Shown: positions 1 to 9,013, numbered from the stretch's first letter. The stretch: 58,163 nt of DNA from a virus (IMGVR_UViG_3300017758_003447:1-58163), one strand, 5' to 3'. Numbers and translations are program-made. Notes: generated by a model not told the origin, from the letters alone.

Positions 1-240
1 AAGTGCAACTATTCTGTTGCCAGGTCAGTTGCCAACCCCGTTAGCCTAACTAATTAGGCCGCAAGTGCTAGATTTTCATCTGCATTTGTAAATGTGTTCG
101 CATTAACCGAGCTTACATCCGGACAACTCCATTGCTCTTTTAATTACTGTCGATCCTATTTCACCCCCATAAAACTGTTTAACTTAATGGTGGAGGTGGT
201 CGGTACTGCCCCGACGTCCATATAATCTATTTCAACAACT
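1..240 (-). ncRNA. ssrA: Permuted two-piece tmRNA
   Basis: Read on the minus strand, the acceptor piece comes first and ends in CACCTCC-A-CCA (CCA at 188-190). A 19-base intervening segment follows (169-187), then the coding piece starting GGGGGTG at 168. The two ends form a 7-bp acceptor stem with a G3-U70 wobble, the alanine identity element. The T-arm GTCGG/CCGAC (199-215) closes a 7-base loop, GGCAGTA. The tag frame (54-101) encodes ANTFTNADENLALAA. This order (3' part before 5' part) is the permuted tmRNA known from alphaproteobacteria and some cyanobacteria. The tag ending in LALAA is proteobacterial in type. tmRNA rescues stalled ribosomes and tags nascent proteins for proteolysis. The coding piece may continue past the left edge, and the 5' end of the acceptor piece near 240 is approximate. 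Confidence 0.92.
54..101 (-). other. tmRNA tag-peptide reading frame
   Basis: The resume codon GCG is at 99-101 and the stop TAA at 54-56. The 15 codons read ANTFTNADENLALAA. The C-terminal ALAA is the type of degron recognised by ClpXP and similar proteases. The DENLALAA end resembles the gammaproteobacterial DENYALAA tag and differs from the picocyanobacterial tags I know. Confidence 0.9.
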
Positions 241-256
241 TCAACATTGTGAATAT

Positions 257-284
257 ATTATACACGGAATTTAGAAAAATACAA
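257..284 (-). promoter_or_regulatory. Sigma70-like promoter for the tmRNA
   Basis: On the minus strand a -35-like TTGTAT (279-284), 16 bases and a perfect -10 TATAAT (257-262) lie just upstream of the acceptor piece. This predicts a start near 250. The tmRNA could then be made independently of the late virion genes upstream. Confidence 0.6.
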
Positions 285-291
285 GAAAAAT

Positions 292-1227
292 TTAGATAGG
301 AATGGATTTAAGATTGGAAATAGTCTGTGTTGTAGCAATAGCTGAATTAATTAAGTAAGCCATGCATGGATCAGACATCAAACCTTCAAGTAATCCTGCT
401 AGGGCGGCCATTTTTAAAAGTTCTAAAAATTGTCCAAGATACTTCAAGTCATTTTTGATTATGTCAATTAACAGTTTTGCCAAACCAACTATTGCTAATG
501 CCATTGCAAGTACACCAACTATTCCTTTGATCTTGTCCCATATTTCAGCGAGTATTGATCCTGCTTTCATCAATGCTCCCATTATGTCTTCAATGAATGC
601 ACAAGGGCCTGAAGATACATTTGGCACATTGGCTAATGCTGTTGATAAAGAGTTTACAGATCTAGCTATACTCAAATAATTTGCTAGACCAGGAACAACA
701 ATACCTCCTGGTGAACTTGGCGAAGTTGGTATTCCAACATCACTACCATATAATCCTGTGTTTCCTAAAGTTGACCATGGTGACGCTCCGGCGGCCAATT
801 CATCAATACACATACCACTTTGTCTATTACTCAAATAAGTGATATCTTTTAAAGCACCATTGACATAGTTAATATCTTTTATTTCTGTGTCAGTTAATTT
901 TCTAGATGTTTGTCCGTCACCCAATACTGATCCTGGCACTTCTGCTCTTAGATTCCAATCTGCATTGTCCCAATTATGAGGAAGTTGTGCCTGTTGTTCT
1001 GAAACTTTTCCTGCTATGTCTTTTAATTGATCTTCATGTGGGTTTTTGAATCCAGCATAAGCTGAGCAACTTCTTCCCCATGGGTCTGTGTGCCTAATAA
1101 TATTTAATGCACCACTGTTTAATAAAGATTTTTGTACATCACTGATTGAGCTAGATGATGGTATAATAGTATTTGGAAAATTTAAACTATCTAGATATGC
1201 ACCTGTTATTGTTTTACCTGTTGCCAT
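292..1227 (-). CDS. Uncharacterised protein next to the PAAR spike tip
   Basis: A 311-residue protein I cannot assign to a family. The N-terminal two thirds are polar and rich in Ser, Gly and Pro. About residues 210-275 are strongly hydrophobic or amphipathic, with long Leu/Ala/Ile runs (around IVGVLAMALAIVGLAKLLI), followed by Cys near the C-terminus. It sits 3 bases downstream of the PAAR-protein stop on the same strand, so the two are probably co-expressed late. A role near the baseplate spike, or in contact with the host membrane during injection, would fit the hydrophobic tail and the neighbour. That is inference. Confidence 0.6.
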   Translation of the reverse strand: MATGKTITGAYLDSLNFPNTIIPSSSSISDVQKSLLNSGALNIIRHTDPWGRSCSAYAGFKNPHEDQLKDIAGKVSEQQAQLPHNWDNADWNLRAEVPGSVLGDGQTSRKLTDTEIKDINYVNGALKDITYLSNRQSGMCIDELAAGASPWSTLGNTGLYGSDVGIPTSPSSPGGIVVPGLANYLSIARSVNSLSTALANVPNVSSGPCAFIEDIMGALMKAGSILAEIWDKIKGIVGVLAMALAIVGLAKLLIDIIKNDLKYLGQFLELLKMAALAGLLEGLMSDPCMAYLINSAIATTQTISNLKSIPI

Positions 1228-1230
1228 TTA

Positions 1231-1518
1231 TTAGTCTCCTGCAAAAACTGTTTCTGATCCTGTTTGGACCGTTGATCCACAAGCAATTGGATCAGTAACT
1301 CTACCTATTTGTCTATTTTCAACATACACACTACCAGAACCTGACGATAAAAAACTGTCATGACATACACCTGCACAACAATGGGTTTCCCAAGTATCAC
1401 TTTGTCTGTGTACTGGTAAATTGTCTACGTGAACACTAGGACTAGCACTATTGTTAGCTCTTGATGGCCAACAACCATGTCCTGTACACGTGTCAGTTAA
1501 TCTACATACTGCTTTCAT
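1231..1518 (-). CDS. PAAR-domain spike-tip protein
   Basis: 95 residues with the PAAR repeat pattern: an N-terminal RLTDTCTGHGC, a central segment VHVDNLPVHRQSD, and a C-terminal repeat VYVENRQIGRVTDPIACG. Cys and His residues are available to bind the stabilising metal. PAAR proteins form the sharp cone capping the central spike of T4-like baseplates and type VI secretion systems. Length is normal for a single-domain PAAR protein. A late-promoter-like element (1524-1531) lies directly upstream. Confidence 0.88.
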   Translation of the reverse strand: MKAVCRLTDTCTGHGCWPSRANNSASPSVHVDNLPVHRQSDTWETHCCAGVCHDSFLSSGSGSVYVENRQIGRVTDPIACGSTVQTGSETVFAGD

Positions 1519-1522
1519 AATG

Positions 1523-2752
1523 TTATTTATGTGGAATTAAATGCTTACAGAATAAAGTATGTAATTCCGGAAATATAAGTTTCCAGTTTTCATTTCTAAC
1601 TGTATCAAACATTTTATTTTTTTCCATGAACTTGGCTTTTTCTGTATGCTGGTATGGATTGTTTTCTACAAAAAGTATAATTTCAGTAATCATTTGTTTC
1701 ACTCTTGTATTTTTTATTGTATCTACATTCCAAGCATCTTTTAATGCTTTTGCTATATCTTTCCTAACCACCGTACTCAAACTAGATATACTCATAAACT
1801 TTGGACTTTTCACGTATGATATACTTGGAAAATTAACTTTGATATTTTGCTGTAACCAATCAACTAATTCTTTGAGATATAAAACATTGAATATGGAAAG
1901 TGTAGTACTTACTGCTAAATCTACATTTTTGTTTTGCTGACTAAAACTGTGCCAGTATTTTACGACCTTCTCCATTGTTTGCCAGTCAGTTCCTGATCTT
2001 AAAAAAGAACACTTCTCACCTATAGCATCAATGCTCATAACTAACTCAACTGTTTTAAATGTTTTCAAAGCATCTAAAAATTTTTGTTTTGGTAAGAAGC
2101 TAGAATTAGTGAAAACTTCAAGATGAATGTTTTTTGAAAATCCCCATTCACTTAAATTCTGTACATAATTTAAAAAATATTCACTTAACATTGGCTCACC
2201 GCCAGTTACCTTAAGTTTTTTTATTTCCGCTGATTGTTCTTTGCTGATGTGTTGTATTGCTTTGTTTAATTGATTCCTAGGATCAAGTAGTGTGTCATCT
2301 GGTTCAAGTCCCCAGTGCTCTTGCATATCCGATGAAGATTTGATTTCATTATGAAATCCACTTGATACCCATGGACTACAAGATCTACATTTAAGATTAC
2401 AAAATCTTCCTGATTCAATCTCTAGAAACTCTAAATTTATTTCAGTTGTTTGTGTTAATTGATTCGCTGATTTGGTACGTAACGATCTTACACCATGTTG
2501 ATCTTTTTTATAACATCTCCAACAGCCTGCAACTTCTTCGTTGTTTAACATTTTTTTTCTAAATGTTTTCATGTAGTGACTATCATTAAAAATGTCACTC
2601 AATGAATTGTTGGCATCAACTTTTGGCCTAGGACCACATCCACTATCTGCATCTATATCAAACGTACAGCAAGGAGTTATGGTTGAATCGGCCGTAACAT
2701 CCACTGAACGGAAAGGGTAAAAGCAAAAAAATTTATTGTCAACAGTATCCAT
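1523..2752 (-). CDS. Radical SAM protein with N-terminal twitch-like segment
   Basis: 409 residues. The iron-sulfur motif CNLKCRSC (Cys118, Cys122, Cys125) is the canonical CX3CX2C that binds the 4Fe-4S cluster and S-adenosylmethionine. A second Cys-rich segment comes first: FCFYPF near residue 9, PCC at 28-29, and Cys39, Cys77 and Cys80. This resembles twitch/SPASM auxiliary-cluster segments. Residues near 180 (VTGGEPML) match the GGEP motif. Such proteins recur in cyanophages and pelagic myophages with unknown substrate; peptide or cofactor modification is possible. It lies between the small protein at 2776 and the PAAR gene on the same strand. Confidence 0.88.
   Translation of the reverse strand: MDTVDNKFFCFYPFRSVDVTADSTITPCCTFDIDADSGCGPRPKVDANNSLSDIFNDSHYMKTFRKKMLNNEEVAGCWRCYKKDQHGVRSLRTKSANQLTQTTEINLEFLEIESGRFCNLKCRSCSPWVSSGFHNEIKSSSDMQEHWGLEPDDTLLDPRNQLNKAIQHISKEQSAEIKKLKVTGGEPMLSEYFLNYVQNLSEWGFSKNIHLEVFTNSSFLPKQKFLDALKTFKTVELVMSIDAIGEKCSFLRSGTDWQTMEKVVKYWHSFSQQNKNVDLAVSTTLSIFNVLYLKELVDWLQQNIKVNFPSISYVKSPKFMSISSLSTVVRKDIAKALKDAWNVDTIKNTRVKQMITEIILFVENNPYQHTEKAKFMEKNKMFDTVRNENWKLIFPELHTLFCKHLIPHK
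1524..1531 (-). promoter_or_regulatory. T4-late-type promoter element
   Basis: CATAAATA on the minus strand, 5 bases before the PAAR gene, differs from the T4 late consensus TATAAATA at the first base. It overlaps the 3' end of the upstream radical-SAM gene. A T4-type late start about 10 bases downstream would fall inside the PAAR start region, so the placement is tentative. Confidence 0.35.
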
Positions 2753-2775
2753 GTACTGTTATTTAATAGTAATTT

Positions 2776-3096
2776 CTAACTTTGAATAATGGATGATTTC
2801 TCTTCAGGTGTTGGTACTTTAATACTTGAAATTGTTTGAGAGTACTGTGATGATGCTACTGAATTTGCTTTTGTAACTGCAACTATTTGGCTCATCGGTA
2901 ATACTATTGTATCATCAATGTCCTGCATCATTAAGAACTGACTCATAGCAACACCTTTTGGTGTATGAATTAGCATCAATGGTTTTGAAACTGTAAATGA
3001 ATCTTCACTAGCTTCAACCACTTTAGTAATAACTTCTTCACTCGATACAAGTTTTAATGTTATGATATCATCTTTTTTATATTTGTTTACGATCAT
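2776..3096 (-). CDS. Small conserved phage protein, possible Sm-like barrel
   Basis: 106 residues. The pattern of a charged strand, then SSEEVITKVVEA, SFTVSKPLML and a late IVLPMSQIVAV strand looks like the small beta-barrels of Sm/SH3-type proteins common in T4-like marine phages. This is fold-level intuition, not a family assignment. Its start overlaps the last 4 bases of nrdB, so translation is probably coupled to the ribonucleotide reductase operon. Confidence 0.65.
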   Translation of the reverse strand: MIVNKYKKDDIITLKLVSSEEVITKVVEASEDSFTVSKPLMLIHTPKGVAMSQFLMMQDIDDTIVLPMSQIVAVTKANSVASSQYSQTISSIKVPTPEEKSSIIQS

Positions 3097-4190
3097 AGTT
3101 TAAATCCTTCAAATGTTTTATCGTTTACGTCTTGTTTTACTCCACCAATGATATAACTTTCAACTTCAGTTTCTTGAGGTGCTACTTGTAACCCTGAACT
3201 TGACAACCAATGCTGTGTCCATGGTAATGGGTTTTGAGTTACTGGTTGCTCAAATATTGGATCAAATCCTATTGCTTTCAATCTTTTGTTAGCAATAAAT
3301 TCAACATATCTGTGAAGTAGTTTTTCGTTAAGACCAATTAGTGTTCCATCTTTCATTAAATGCTTCGCCCATGCTTTTTCTTCGTCAACACAATCTTTAT
3401 ACATCTGGATAACATCATCTTTGCATTCTTTTGCAATCTTAACAAAGTCTTTGTCATCACCTTGTTGCCAATTTTTAATGATGTGTGTTGTAAGTGCTAG
3501 ATGCTGAGACTCGTCTCTAGCAATCAATGAAATTATTTTTGCTGAACCTTCCATAAGTTTAAGTTCACCAAATGCGAATGTACAAGCAAACGAAACATAA
3601 AATCGTAAACCTTCTAAAAGATTAACATTTTGTACTGCCATATATAATTGTTTTTTAACATCATACATTGTACCTTTTTTCTTGTATATTAAATCTGTAG
3701 CCATCGTACTAAACAAGTCGTAGTGTTTTGTAACTGATACTGCTCTTTTTAAAATTTCTTTATCATCAAGAATAGTATCAAACACTTCACTTGGATCTGG
3801 ATACACATTTTTCATAATGTGTGTATAAGATCTTGAATGGATTGTTTCAAAGAAATCCCAAGTAATAATACAACCTTCTAATTCAGGATTTGAAACATAA
3901 GGTAAAAAAGCCAAACTTGGTCCTCTACCTTGTACACTATCTAATAGTGTTTGATATTTTAAGTTTGCTGTGAATATATGTTTTTGTTCCGGACGGAAGT
4001 TGGCATAGTCACCTCTGTCTTTTTGCAAACTAACTTCTTCTGGTCTCCAGAAGTAACCCAGCATTGTTTGATTTAATTTATCAAACTGTGGGTATTTGAA
4101 TACATCATACCTTTGCACATTTTGGTCCGCACCAAAGAACATTGGCTCTTTAGTGAAATCGATATCGTCTCTGTTGAATACTGTTTTCAT
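3093..4190 (-). CDS. nrdB: Class I ribonucleotide reductase small (beta) subunit
   Basis: 365 residues, usual NrdB length. Diiron and radical residues align with E. coli numbering: Asp84, Glu115 and His118 in FETIHSR, and the radical Tyr122 in SRSYTHI. Further ligands are in ACTFAFGE and ARDESQH. It provides the tyrosyl radical that NrdA uses to reduce ribonucleotides to deoxyribonucleotides for phage DNA synthesis. It lies 20 bases downstream of nrdA on the same strand and overlaps the next gene by 4 bases, forming an nrdA-nrdB-small-protein operon. Confidence 0.97.
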   Translation of the reverse strand: MKTVFNRDDIDFTKEPMFFGADQNVQRYDVFKYPQFDKLNQTMLGYFWRPEEVSLQKDRGDYANFRPEQKHIFTANLKYQTLLDSVQGRGPSLAFLPYVSNPELEGCIITWDFFETIHSRSYTHIMKNVYPDPSEVFDTILDDKEILKRAVSVTKHYDLFSTMATDLIYKKKGTMYDVKKQLYMAVQNVNLLEGLRFYVSFACTFAFGELKLMEGSAKIISLIARDESQHLALTTHIIKNWQQGDDKDFVKIAKECKDDVIQMYKDCVDEEKAWAKHLMKDGTLIGLNEKLLHRYVEFIANKRLKAIGFDPIFEQPVTQNPLPWTQHWLSSSGLQVAPQETEVESYIIGGVKQDVNDKTFEGFKL

Positions 4191-4210
4191 GTTACTACTT
4201 ATTATTATAC

Positions 4211-6631
4211 TTAAATTTCACAAGCTTCGCAAGAAGAATCTTCTGCTGTAAGATCTTCGCTACTTGTTACTTTTTTAGGTTGGGTTTCTACTACTGGATT
4301 TTCTGGATCTAAGTCCTGTGCCGCATTTTGTATTGGCTGTACTTCAACTTCTACAGAAGCATCTGTTTTAAAATCGTATGTATTTTGGTAATATGACGTT
4401 TTCCAACCCAACTTATAGGTTGTCAATAAGTCTTTAAAAATTACACTCATTGGTACTTCATTGTTATCAAAATGTGTTGGATTGTAAGACCAGTTGCCAG
4501 ATATGGCTTGATCAAAGAACTTCTGCATAACTGACACAATTTTAATATATCCATCATTGCTTGGCATATCCCAAAGTAATGTGTAAAAGTTCTTTAACTT
4601 TCCATAATCAGGAACAATTTGTTTCAATGGTCCTTTTTTACTCTTTTTAACTGATAAAAATCCACGTGGTGGCTCAATTCCATTGGTTGCGTTACTAACA
4701 ACAGAAGAACTTTCTGATGGCATCTGTGCTGACAATGTTGAGTTTCTCATTCCGTGTTCAGCAATTTCTTTTCTCAGTTTTTCCCACTTCATTTTTAATT
4801 TTGTAGAGCATACTTCGTCTAGGTCTTCTTTGTAATGATCTATTGGTAACTCACCTAATGAATATTTTGTTCTATCAAAATATTCACATTTACCTTTTTC
4901 TTTAGCAAGATTCATTGACGCTTGAATTAAGTTAAACTGAAATGCTTCAGATAATTCATGAACATATTTTAATGCTTCTTTATCATTATAACCAACTTGC
5001 TTTTTAGCTAGATAGTGTGCTAGTCCAATATATCCTACACCTAACGAACGTCTTGCTTTTGTACTGATTTCTGCCGCTTTGATTGGATACTTTTGATAAT
5101 CAATAATTTCATCCAAAGCTCTAACAGCCAAGTCACATAATTCTTCTAATTCATCTAAGTCTTTTAATGTACCAACGTTGATAGCAGAAAGAATACACAA
5201 TGCAATCTCTCCATCACCATCAATATGTTGAATTGGTGCAGTTGGTAATGTAATTTCTTGACATAAATTTGACATAGAAACTTTATCTAAGAATGAACTA
5301 TGTGTGTTTACATGATCAATATTCATAATGTAGATTCTGCCTGTCTCAGCTCTTTCTTTCAACAAGTTGTTAAACAACTCAGAGGCTGGTATTTCTTTTC
5401 TCGGTACTGATGAATCTTTTTCAAAATCTTTGTACATCTTATCAAATTTTGGTGTACCAAATGCATCAAATAAACCAGGAACATCATGTGGTGAGAATAA
5501 ACTGATTATTTCATTTTTAATAAATCTTTCATAAAATAATTTAGAAAGCTGAATTGAATAATCTAATTTTCTTACTCTGTTGTCTTCTGTACCTTTGTTA
5601 TTTTTTAGTACAATAATATCTTCAATCTCTTGATGCCAAATTGGAAAGTGTACTGTAGCACAACCACCACGTACTCCATTTTGTGTACAACTTCTAACAG
5701 TTGCTTCAAACTTTTTAAGGAATGGTACAACACCAGTGTGTGCAATTTCACCTCCACGTATTTTAGAATTAAGTCCTCTAATACGTCCTGCGTTAATTCC
5801 AATACCAGCTCGTTGTGCCGTGTATTTTCCTATTGCCATGTCTGATGCAAAAATTGAATCTAATGTATCATCACTATCAACTAGAACACAAGAAGCAAAT
5901 TGTCTTACTGGTGTTCTTACTCCAGCCATTACAGGAGTAGGTATGTTTATTTTAAACATAGAGATAGCATTGTAATATTTTTTAACAATTTGTAATCTTT
6001 GTTGTGTTGGATAATCTGCAAACAATGTTGCCGCGATCATCATGTACATATATTGTGGTGTTTCGTAGATGGAGGTAGAGCTTCTATCTTGTACAAGATA
6101 CTTGTCCACAACTTGTCTTAAACCTGCATACGTAAAATTTAAATCTCTATCATGCTTGATATATGAATCTAATCTCTTCCATTCATCGTCTGAATATTTT
6201 GATAAGATAGATTGATCATATACTCCACGTTCAACATTGGTTCCAACAAAAAATCTCAAAGGCATATGAGCCTCTGCCGCGGTATGTTTTCCAAATACGT
6301 GTTTACGTAGAGAATATAATAATAGTCTTGCCGCAACATATTGATAGTTTGGTGTGTCTAGCGATATCAAATCATTTGCTGACCTAATTAATATGTTTTG
6401 AATTTCTACCGTTGTCATTTTGTTTGTGAACTGTAAACCCGAATTCATTTCAACTTCTGATGCTGACGTGCCAGATAATCCATCACAGGCCGCTTCTGTC
6501 ATTTTATGTATTTTGTTTAGGTCTAATGGTTCTGTGTGACCGTCTCTTTTTACGATCAATAATTCTTGTTCTGTTGTCATCTCTACTCCGAAGTCATATT
6601 TTGTTTTTTGTTTTAGTTGTTCTCTTAACAT
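4211..6631 (-). CDS. nrdA: Class I ribonucleotide reductase large (alpha) subunit
   Basis: 806 residues from the first ATG. An N-terminal ATP cone (VKRDGHTEPLDLNKIHK) is the allosteric activity site. Active-site residues are Cys248 (FASCVL), Asn455/Cys457/Glu459 (SNLCQEITLP) and Cys479 (LCILSAINVG). The Tyr pair of the radical-transfer path is in SYYQNTY, and the C-terminal shuttle pair is CEAC. Two starts are plausible. The ATG at 6631 is 6 bases after a -10 element and would be leaderless. Met18 (6580) is preceded by GGAGTAGAG, a good ribosome binding site, and gives 789 residues. I list the longer form because five other genes show the same promoter geometry. Confidence 0.97.
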   Translation of the reverse strand: MLREQLKQKTKYDFGVEMTTEQELLIVKRDGHTEPLDLNKIHKMTEAACDGLSGTSASEVEMNSGLQFTNKMTTVEIQNILIRSANDLISLDTPNYQYVAARLLLYSLRKHVFGKHTAAEAHMPLRFFVGTNVERGVYDQSILSKYSDDEWKRLDSYIKHDRDLNFTYAGLRQVVDKYLVQDRSSTSIYETPQYMYMMIAATLFADYPTQQRLQIVKKYYNAISMFKINIPTPVMAGVRTPVRQFASCVLVDSDDTLDSIFASDMAIGKYTAQRAGIGINAGRIRGLNSKIRGGEIAHTGVVPFLKKFEATVRSCTQNGVRGGCATVHFPIWHQEIEDIIVLKNNKGTEDNRVRKLDYSIQLSKLFYERFIKNEIISLFSPHDVPGLFDAFGTPKFDKMYKDFEKDSSVPRKEIPASELFNNLLKERAETGRIYIMNIDHVNTHSSFLDKVSMSNLCQEITLPTAPIQHIDGDGEIALCILSAINVGTLKDLDELEELCDLAVRALDEIIDYQKYPIKAAEISTKARRSLGVGYIGLAHYLAKKQVGYNDKEALKYVHELSEAFQFNLIQASMNLAKEKGKCEYFDRTKYSLGELPIDHYKEDLDEVCSTKLKMKWEKLRKEIAEHGMRNSTLSAQMPSESSSVVSNATNGIEPPRGFLSVKKSKKGPLKQIVPDYGKLKNFYTLLWDMPSNDGYIKIVSVMQKFFDQAISGNWSYNPTHFDNNEVPMSVIFKDLLTTYKLGWKTSYYQNTYDFKTDASVEVEVQPIQNAAQDLDPENPVVETQPKKVTSSEDLTAEDSSCEACEI

Positions 6632-6637
6632 TCATTA

Positions 6638-6666
6638 ATAGTAAGAGATAAATCGCAAATTGTCAA
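6638..6666 (-). promoter_or_regulatory. Promoter of the nrdA-nrdB operon
   Basis: Minus strand: perfect -35 TTGACA (6661-6666), 17-base spacer, -10 TACTAT (6638-6643), then 6 bases to an in-frame ATG. Transcription should start at or next to that ATG. It gives a leaderless message, or a leader of about 50 bases if Met18 of NrdA is the true start. Confidence 0.75.
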
Positions 6667-6732
6667 CATTAAAAAAGTATTTTTCTGTCGTAATGTGGAC
6701 AACTATGTAAAGTTGTATTTATTTTAGAAGTG

Positions 6733-7959
6733 CTAAGATGTTAACCAACGTTTTAATAGATAGGACATATTACAGTCAGTGGTTGTATCGCTGTTTCCGT
6801 ACTGTAAAGCCATGTTTCCACCGCTTACTGCTGGTGTAGTAAATGTAATTTTTGACGTATCTGCTGTTTCAGTCCTGTCATCAACATAATGCACATTAGA
6901 TCCATCGGAAATAATTTGTAATCTACCAACTGCATAAGCTGATCCAAACTTTAATGAGTAATCTAACGATATAGTATTAACATCAGCCACTTTAAATGTA
7001 AAAACATTTGCTGATGTATTTTTAACTAAAGTAGTTTTTAATAATGCATTGTCACCAATGTACTGATTAGCGTCAAATTCTGGTCTTGAATCTTGTGTAT
7101 AAATTTTAATATTACTTGCAACTGATACAGACGGCGTTCCAAGTGCTTTGTTTAAAAAAGTTGATAATATTTTTGCCTGACCTGGTGAGTCCATTGTTGA
7201 TAATAATGTTCCATCAATTGAAATTTGTCTTGAAGCAAAACCAAGCTGACTAATATTACCTAAAATATTTAGACTTGCATTAATATTTGAAGTATCAATT
7301 AATCCTAATGCATCTAAAGCCGTTTTAACCTGTGTCTGTGTATATCCTGAATTTGCTGTATCAACAAAACCTGTTCCTGTTGTTAAATCAATATACAACA
7401 TATTTGTCGCTGACGTTTGTACTGTATCCAAATTTGGAAGTGCTGTTTCAATGGCTGTAACAATTTCTGAAACTTTCCATTTTGAAACTACTATTGTGGA
7501 ATTATTTTCTGGTACAGCACCTGATATAAATGTAATTAAAATTCCTGATCCAACTGATATACTGTATTGAGAACTTTCAACTGTGGTAGGTCTATTATTG
7601 ATATCAAATTTTGTAACTACAATGTCATCAGCATTAATAGGTGTTGTCTTACTTGCTGGCTTAGACATTAAACTACCGTTTAGTGTTGTTGAACTTGCAG
7701 TTGTACCATCTCCTTTAAATGAATCAGTATTTGCAAGTTTGAACATCACTAATCTAGTATCAATCAATGATTGTGTCTGTGTTTGTGCGTTTAAAAAAGA
7801 ATCAACCTGAACCATTCTATTACGTTCATCTTGATTTCCAGTACCAATATATAGTTCTCGTGTGTCTAGAGCTAAACCTATCTCACCTTCTGCTAAAGGT
7901 TCTGGTAGATCTGTTCTATTACCTCTACGATTTTTTAATCTAACATAAGTTGTTGCCAT
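6733..7959 (-). CDS. Tail-fibre-like virion protein with Mtd-type N-terminus
   Basis: 408 residues. The N-terminus (RLKNRRGNRTDLPEPLAEGE, then IGLALDTRELYIGTG) matches the short beta module at the start of many phage fibres, including the major tropism determinant, where it docks the fibre to the particle. The rest is Ser/Thr/Asn-rich beta-repeat sequence. The C-terminal end is around CNMSYLLKRWLTS. It probably helps attach to host surface structures. It stands alone, about 80 bases downstream of the nrdA promoter and oriented away from it, with a purine-rich RBS (AGGAATAGAG) before the start. Confidence 0.7.
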   Translation of the reverse strand: MATTYVRLKNRRGNRTDLPEPLAEGEIGLALDTRELYIGTGNQDERNRMVQVDSFLNAQTQTQSLIDTRLVMFKLANTDSFKGDGTTASSTTLNGSLMSKPASKTTPINADDIVVTKFDINNRPTTVESSQYSISVGSGILITFISGAVPENNSTIVVSKWKVSEIVTAIETALPNLDTVQTSATNMLYIDLTTGTGFVDTANSGYTQTQVKTALDALGLIDTSNINASLNILGNISQLGFASRQISIDGTLLSTMDSPGQAKILSTFLNKALGTPSVSVASNIKIYTQDSRPEFDANQYIGDNALLKTTLVKNTSANVFTFKVADVNTISLDYSLKFGSAYAVGRLQIISDGSNVHYVDDRTETADTSKITFTTPAVSGGNMALQYGNSDTTTDCNMSYLLKRWLTS

Positions 7960-7982
7960 AATCTCTATTCCTAAATATATTA

Positions 7983-8660
7983 CTATTTAGTTGCGTTATA
8001 GTATTGTTCTACTTTGTTTAACCAAATATCTGTATAGTGCTTAAATTCGCTTTGTTCTACAACAAACTCCTGGTATTTTCCAGAGTGTGATACAATAAAG
8101 ATTAAACCCGTGTTTATATCTGTTCCATAAACTTCATTGTGTGCTAGGGCATAAGCGGCACATTGAACAAAATAATCTTCAATCCATTCTCGCTTTTTAA
8201 TCTGTCTAGATGTTTTAAAATCTCCTATAGCACCCTTGCCTTTGTACTGACAAACCATATCAGCCGTTCCGGCATAAAGTCCAGGAAAACATAATCCTTG
8301 TTCAATAGCCCAAACTTGCTCTACCTCTTTCATGCCTTGTTCAATAATTACATCACTTAATTCTTTTGCTTGTTTGTAAATTAAATTATTACCAGCTGGT
8401 CTTTCAGTTCCTTCAATATAACATTCTAAATGTTTGTGAGTTATTGTACCTAAGTTTGCTGACTCGGTTACTATACGTTGTGCTTCAGCATTACCAACTC
8501 TTTTTTTCCAGTTGTTAATTGCTGTCATGTCTTTGCCATGAGATAATATTGTGGTTACCGACGGAACTGCTTGTCCATTACCGTCTAGGTAATGACGCTT
8601 GCCTTCTATGGTTTTACGTTTTAAATGTGAATAGTTGAATTTATCTATTAGTAATGTCAA
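7983..8660 (-). CDS. Cas4/RecB-type PD-(D/E)XK exonuclease
   Basis: 225 residues. Motifs fit the PD-(D/E)XK nuclease fold: His75 in GTITHKHLE, Asp134 in GTADM, Asp147-x-Lys149 in IGDFKTS, and a following Gln/Tyr helix (FVQCAAYALA). These are typical of Cas4, the RecB nuclease domain and MGME1-like exonucleases. It probably acts on single-stranded DNA ends in replication, recombination or host DNA breakdown. It is 2 bases upstream of the next gene and lacks the Cys cluster of Cas4, so a cluster-free exonuclease is more likely. Confidence 0.82.
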   Translation of the reverse strand: MTLLIDKFNYSHLKRKTIEGKRHYLDGNGQAVPSVTTILSHGKDMTAINNWKKRVGNAEAQRIVTESANLGTITHKHLECYIEGTERPAGNNLIYKQAKELSDVIIEQGMKEVEQVWAIEQGLCFPGLYAGTADMVCQYKGKGAIGDFKTSRQIKKREWIEDYFVQCAAYALAHNEVYGTDINTGLIFIVSHSGKYQEFVVEQSEFKHYTDIWLNKVEQYYNATK

Positions 8661-8662
8661 AA

Positions 8663-9010
8663 TTAAAGATCTCTATCAATGGTTTTCTTTGCAAGTTTAT
8701 TAACTTTCTTTTCATTATCCATTGTAGCATCTTTAGAGTGTTGTGTCAAACTATTACTTGTATTTAGGACAACCTTTTGTCCATTAACACTTTTAACAAT
8801 TTTTAAGTCTTTTAGTAAATCTCTTATAGAATTGGCTGTAACATTAAATCCTTCTTGCTTACCATTTAACTGTTTTACCAATTTATCAGTTTCAATTTCT
8901 GATTGTCCATTAGCTACCAAAGTTATTAGCAAATTCATTACTTCTGATTTGATTTGTGTAAGGTAACTTTCAGCGATCTCTTGCTGATTAAGTACTTCCG
9001 ACAATTTCAT
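8663..9010 (-). CDS. Uncharacterised small protein, winged-helix-like
   Basis: 115 residues, not recognised. The N-terminal two thirds alternate helices with a short GQKVVLN hairpin. That resembles a winged-helix fold (EIETDKLVKQLN, then ITANS-like helix, then strand pair). The C-terminus is charged (KKVNKLAKKTIDRDL). It lies between the acidic 311-residue protein and the exonuclease with 2-3 base spacing, so it is probably translated in the same operon. Confidence 0.6.
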   Translation of the reverse strand: MKLSEVLNQQEIAESYLTQIKSEVMNLLITLVANGQSEIETDKLVKQLNGKQEGFNVTANSIRDLLKDLKIVKSVNGQKVVLNTSNSLTQHSKDATMDNEKKVNKLAKKTIDRDL

Positions 9011-9013
9011 GGT

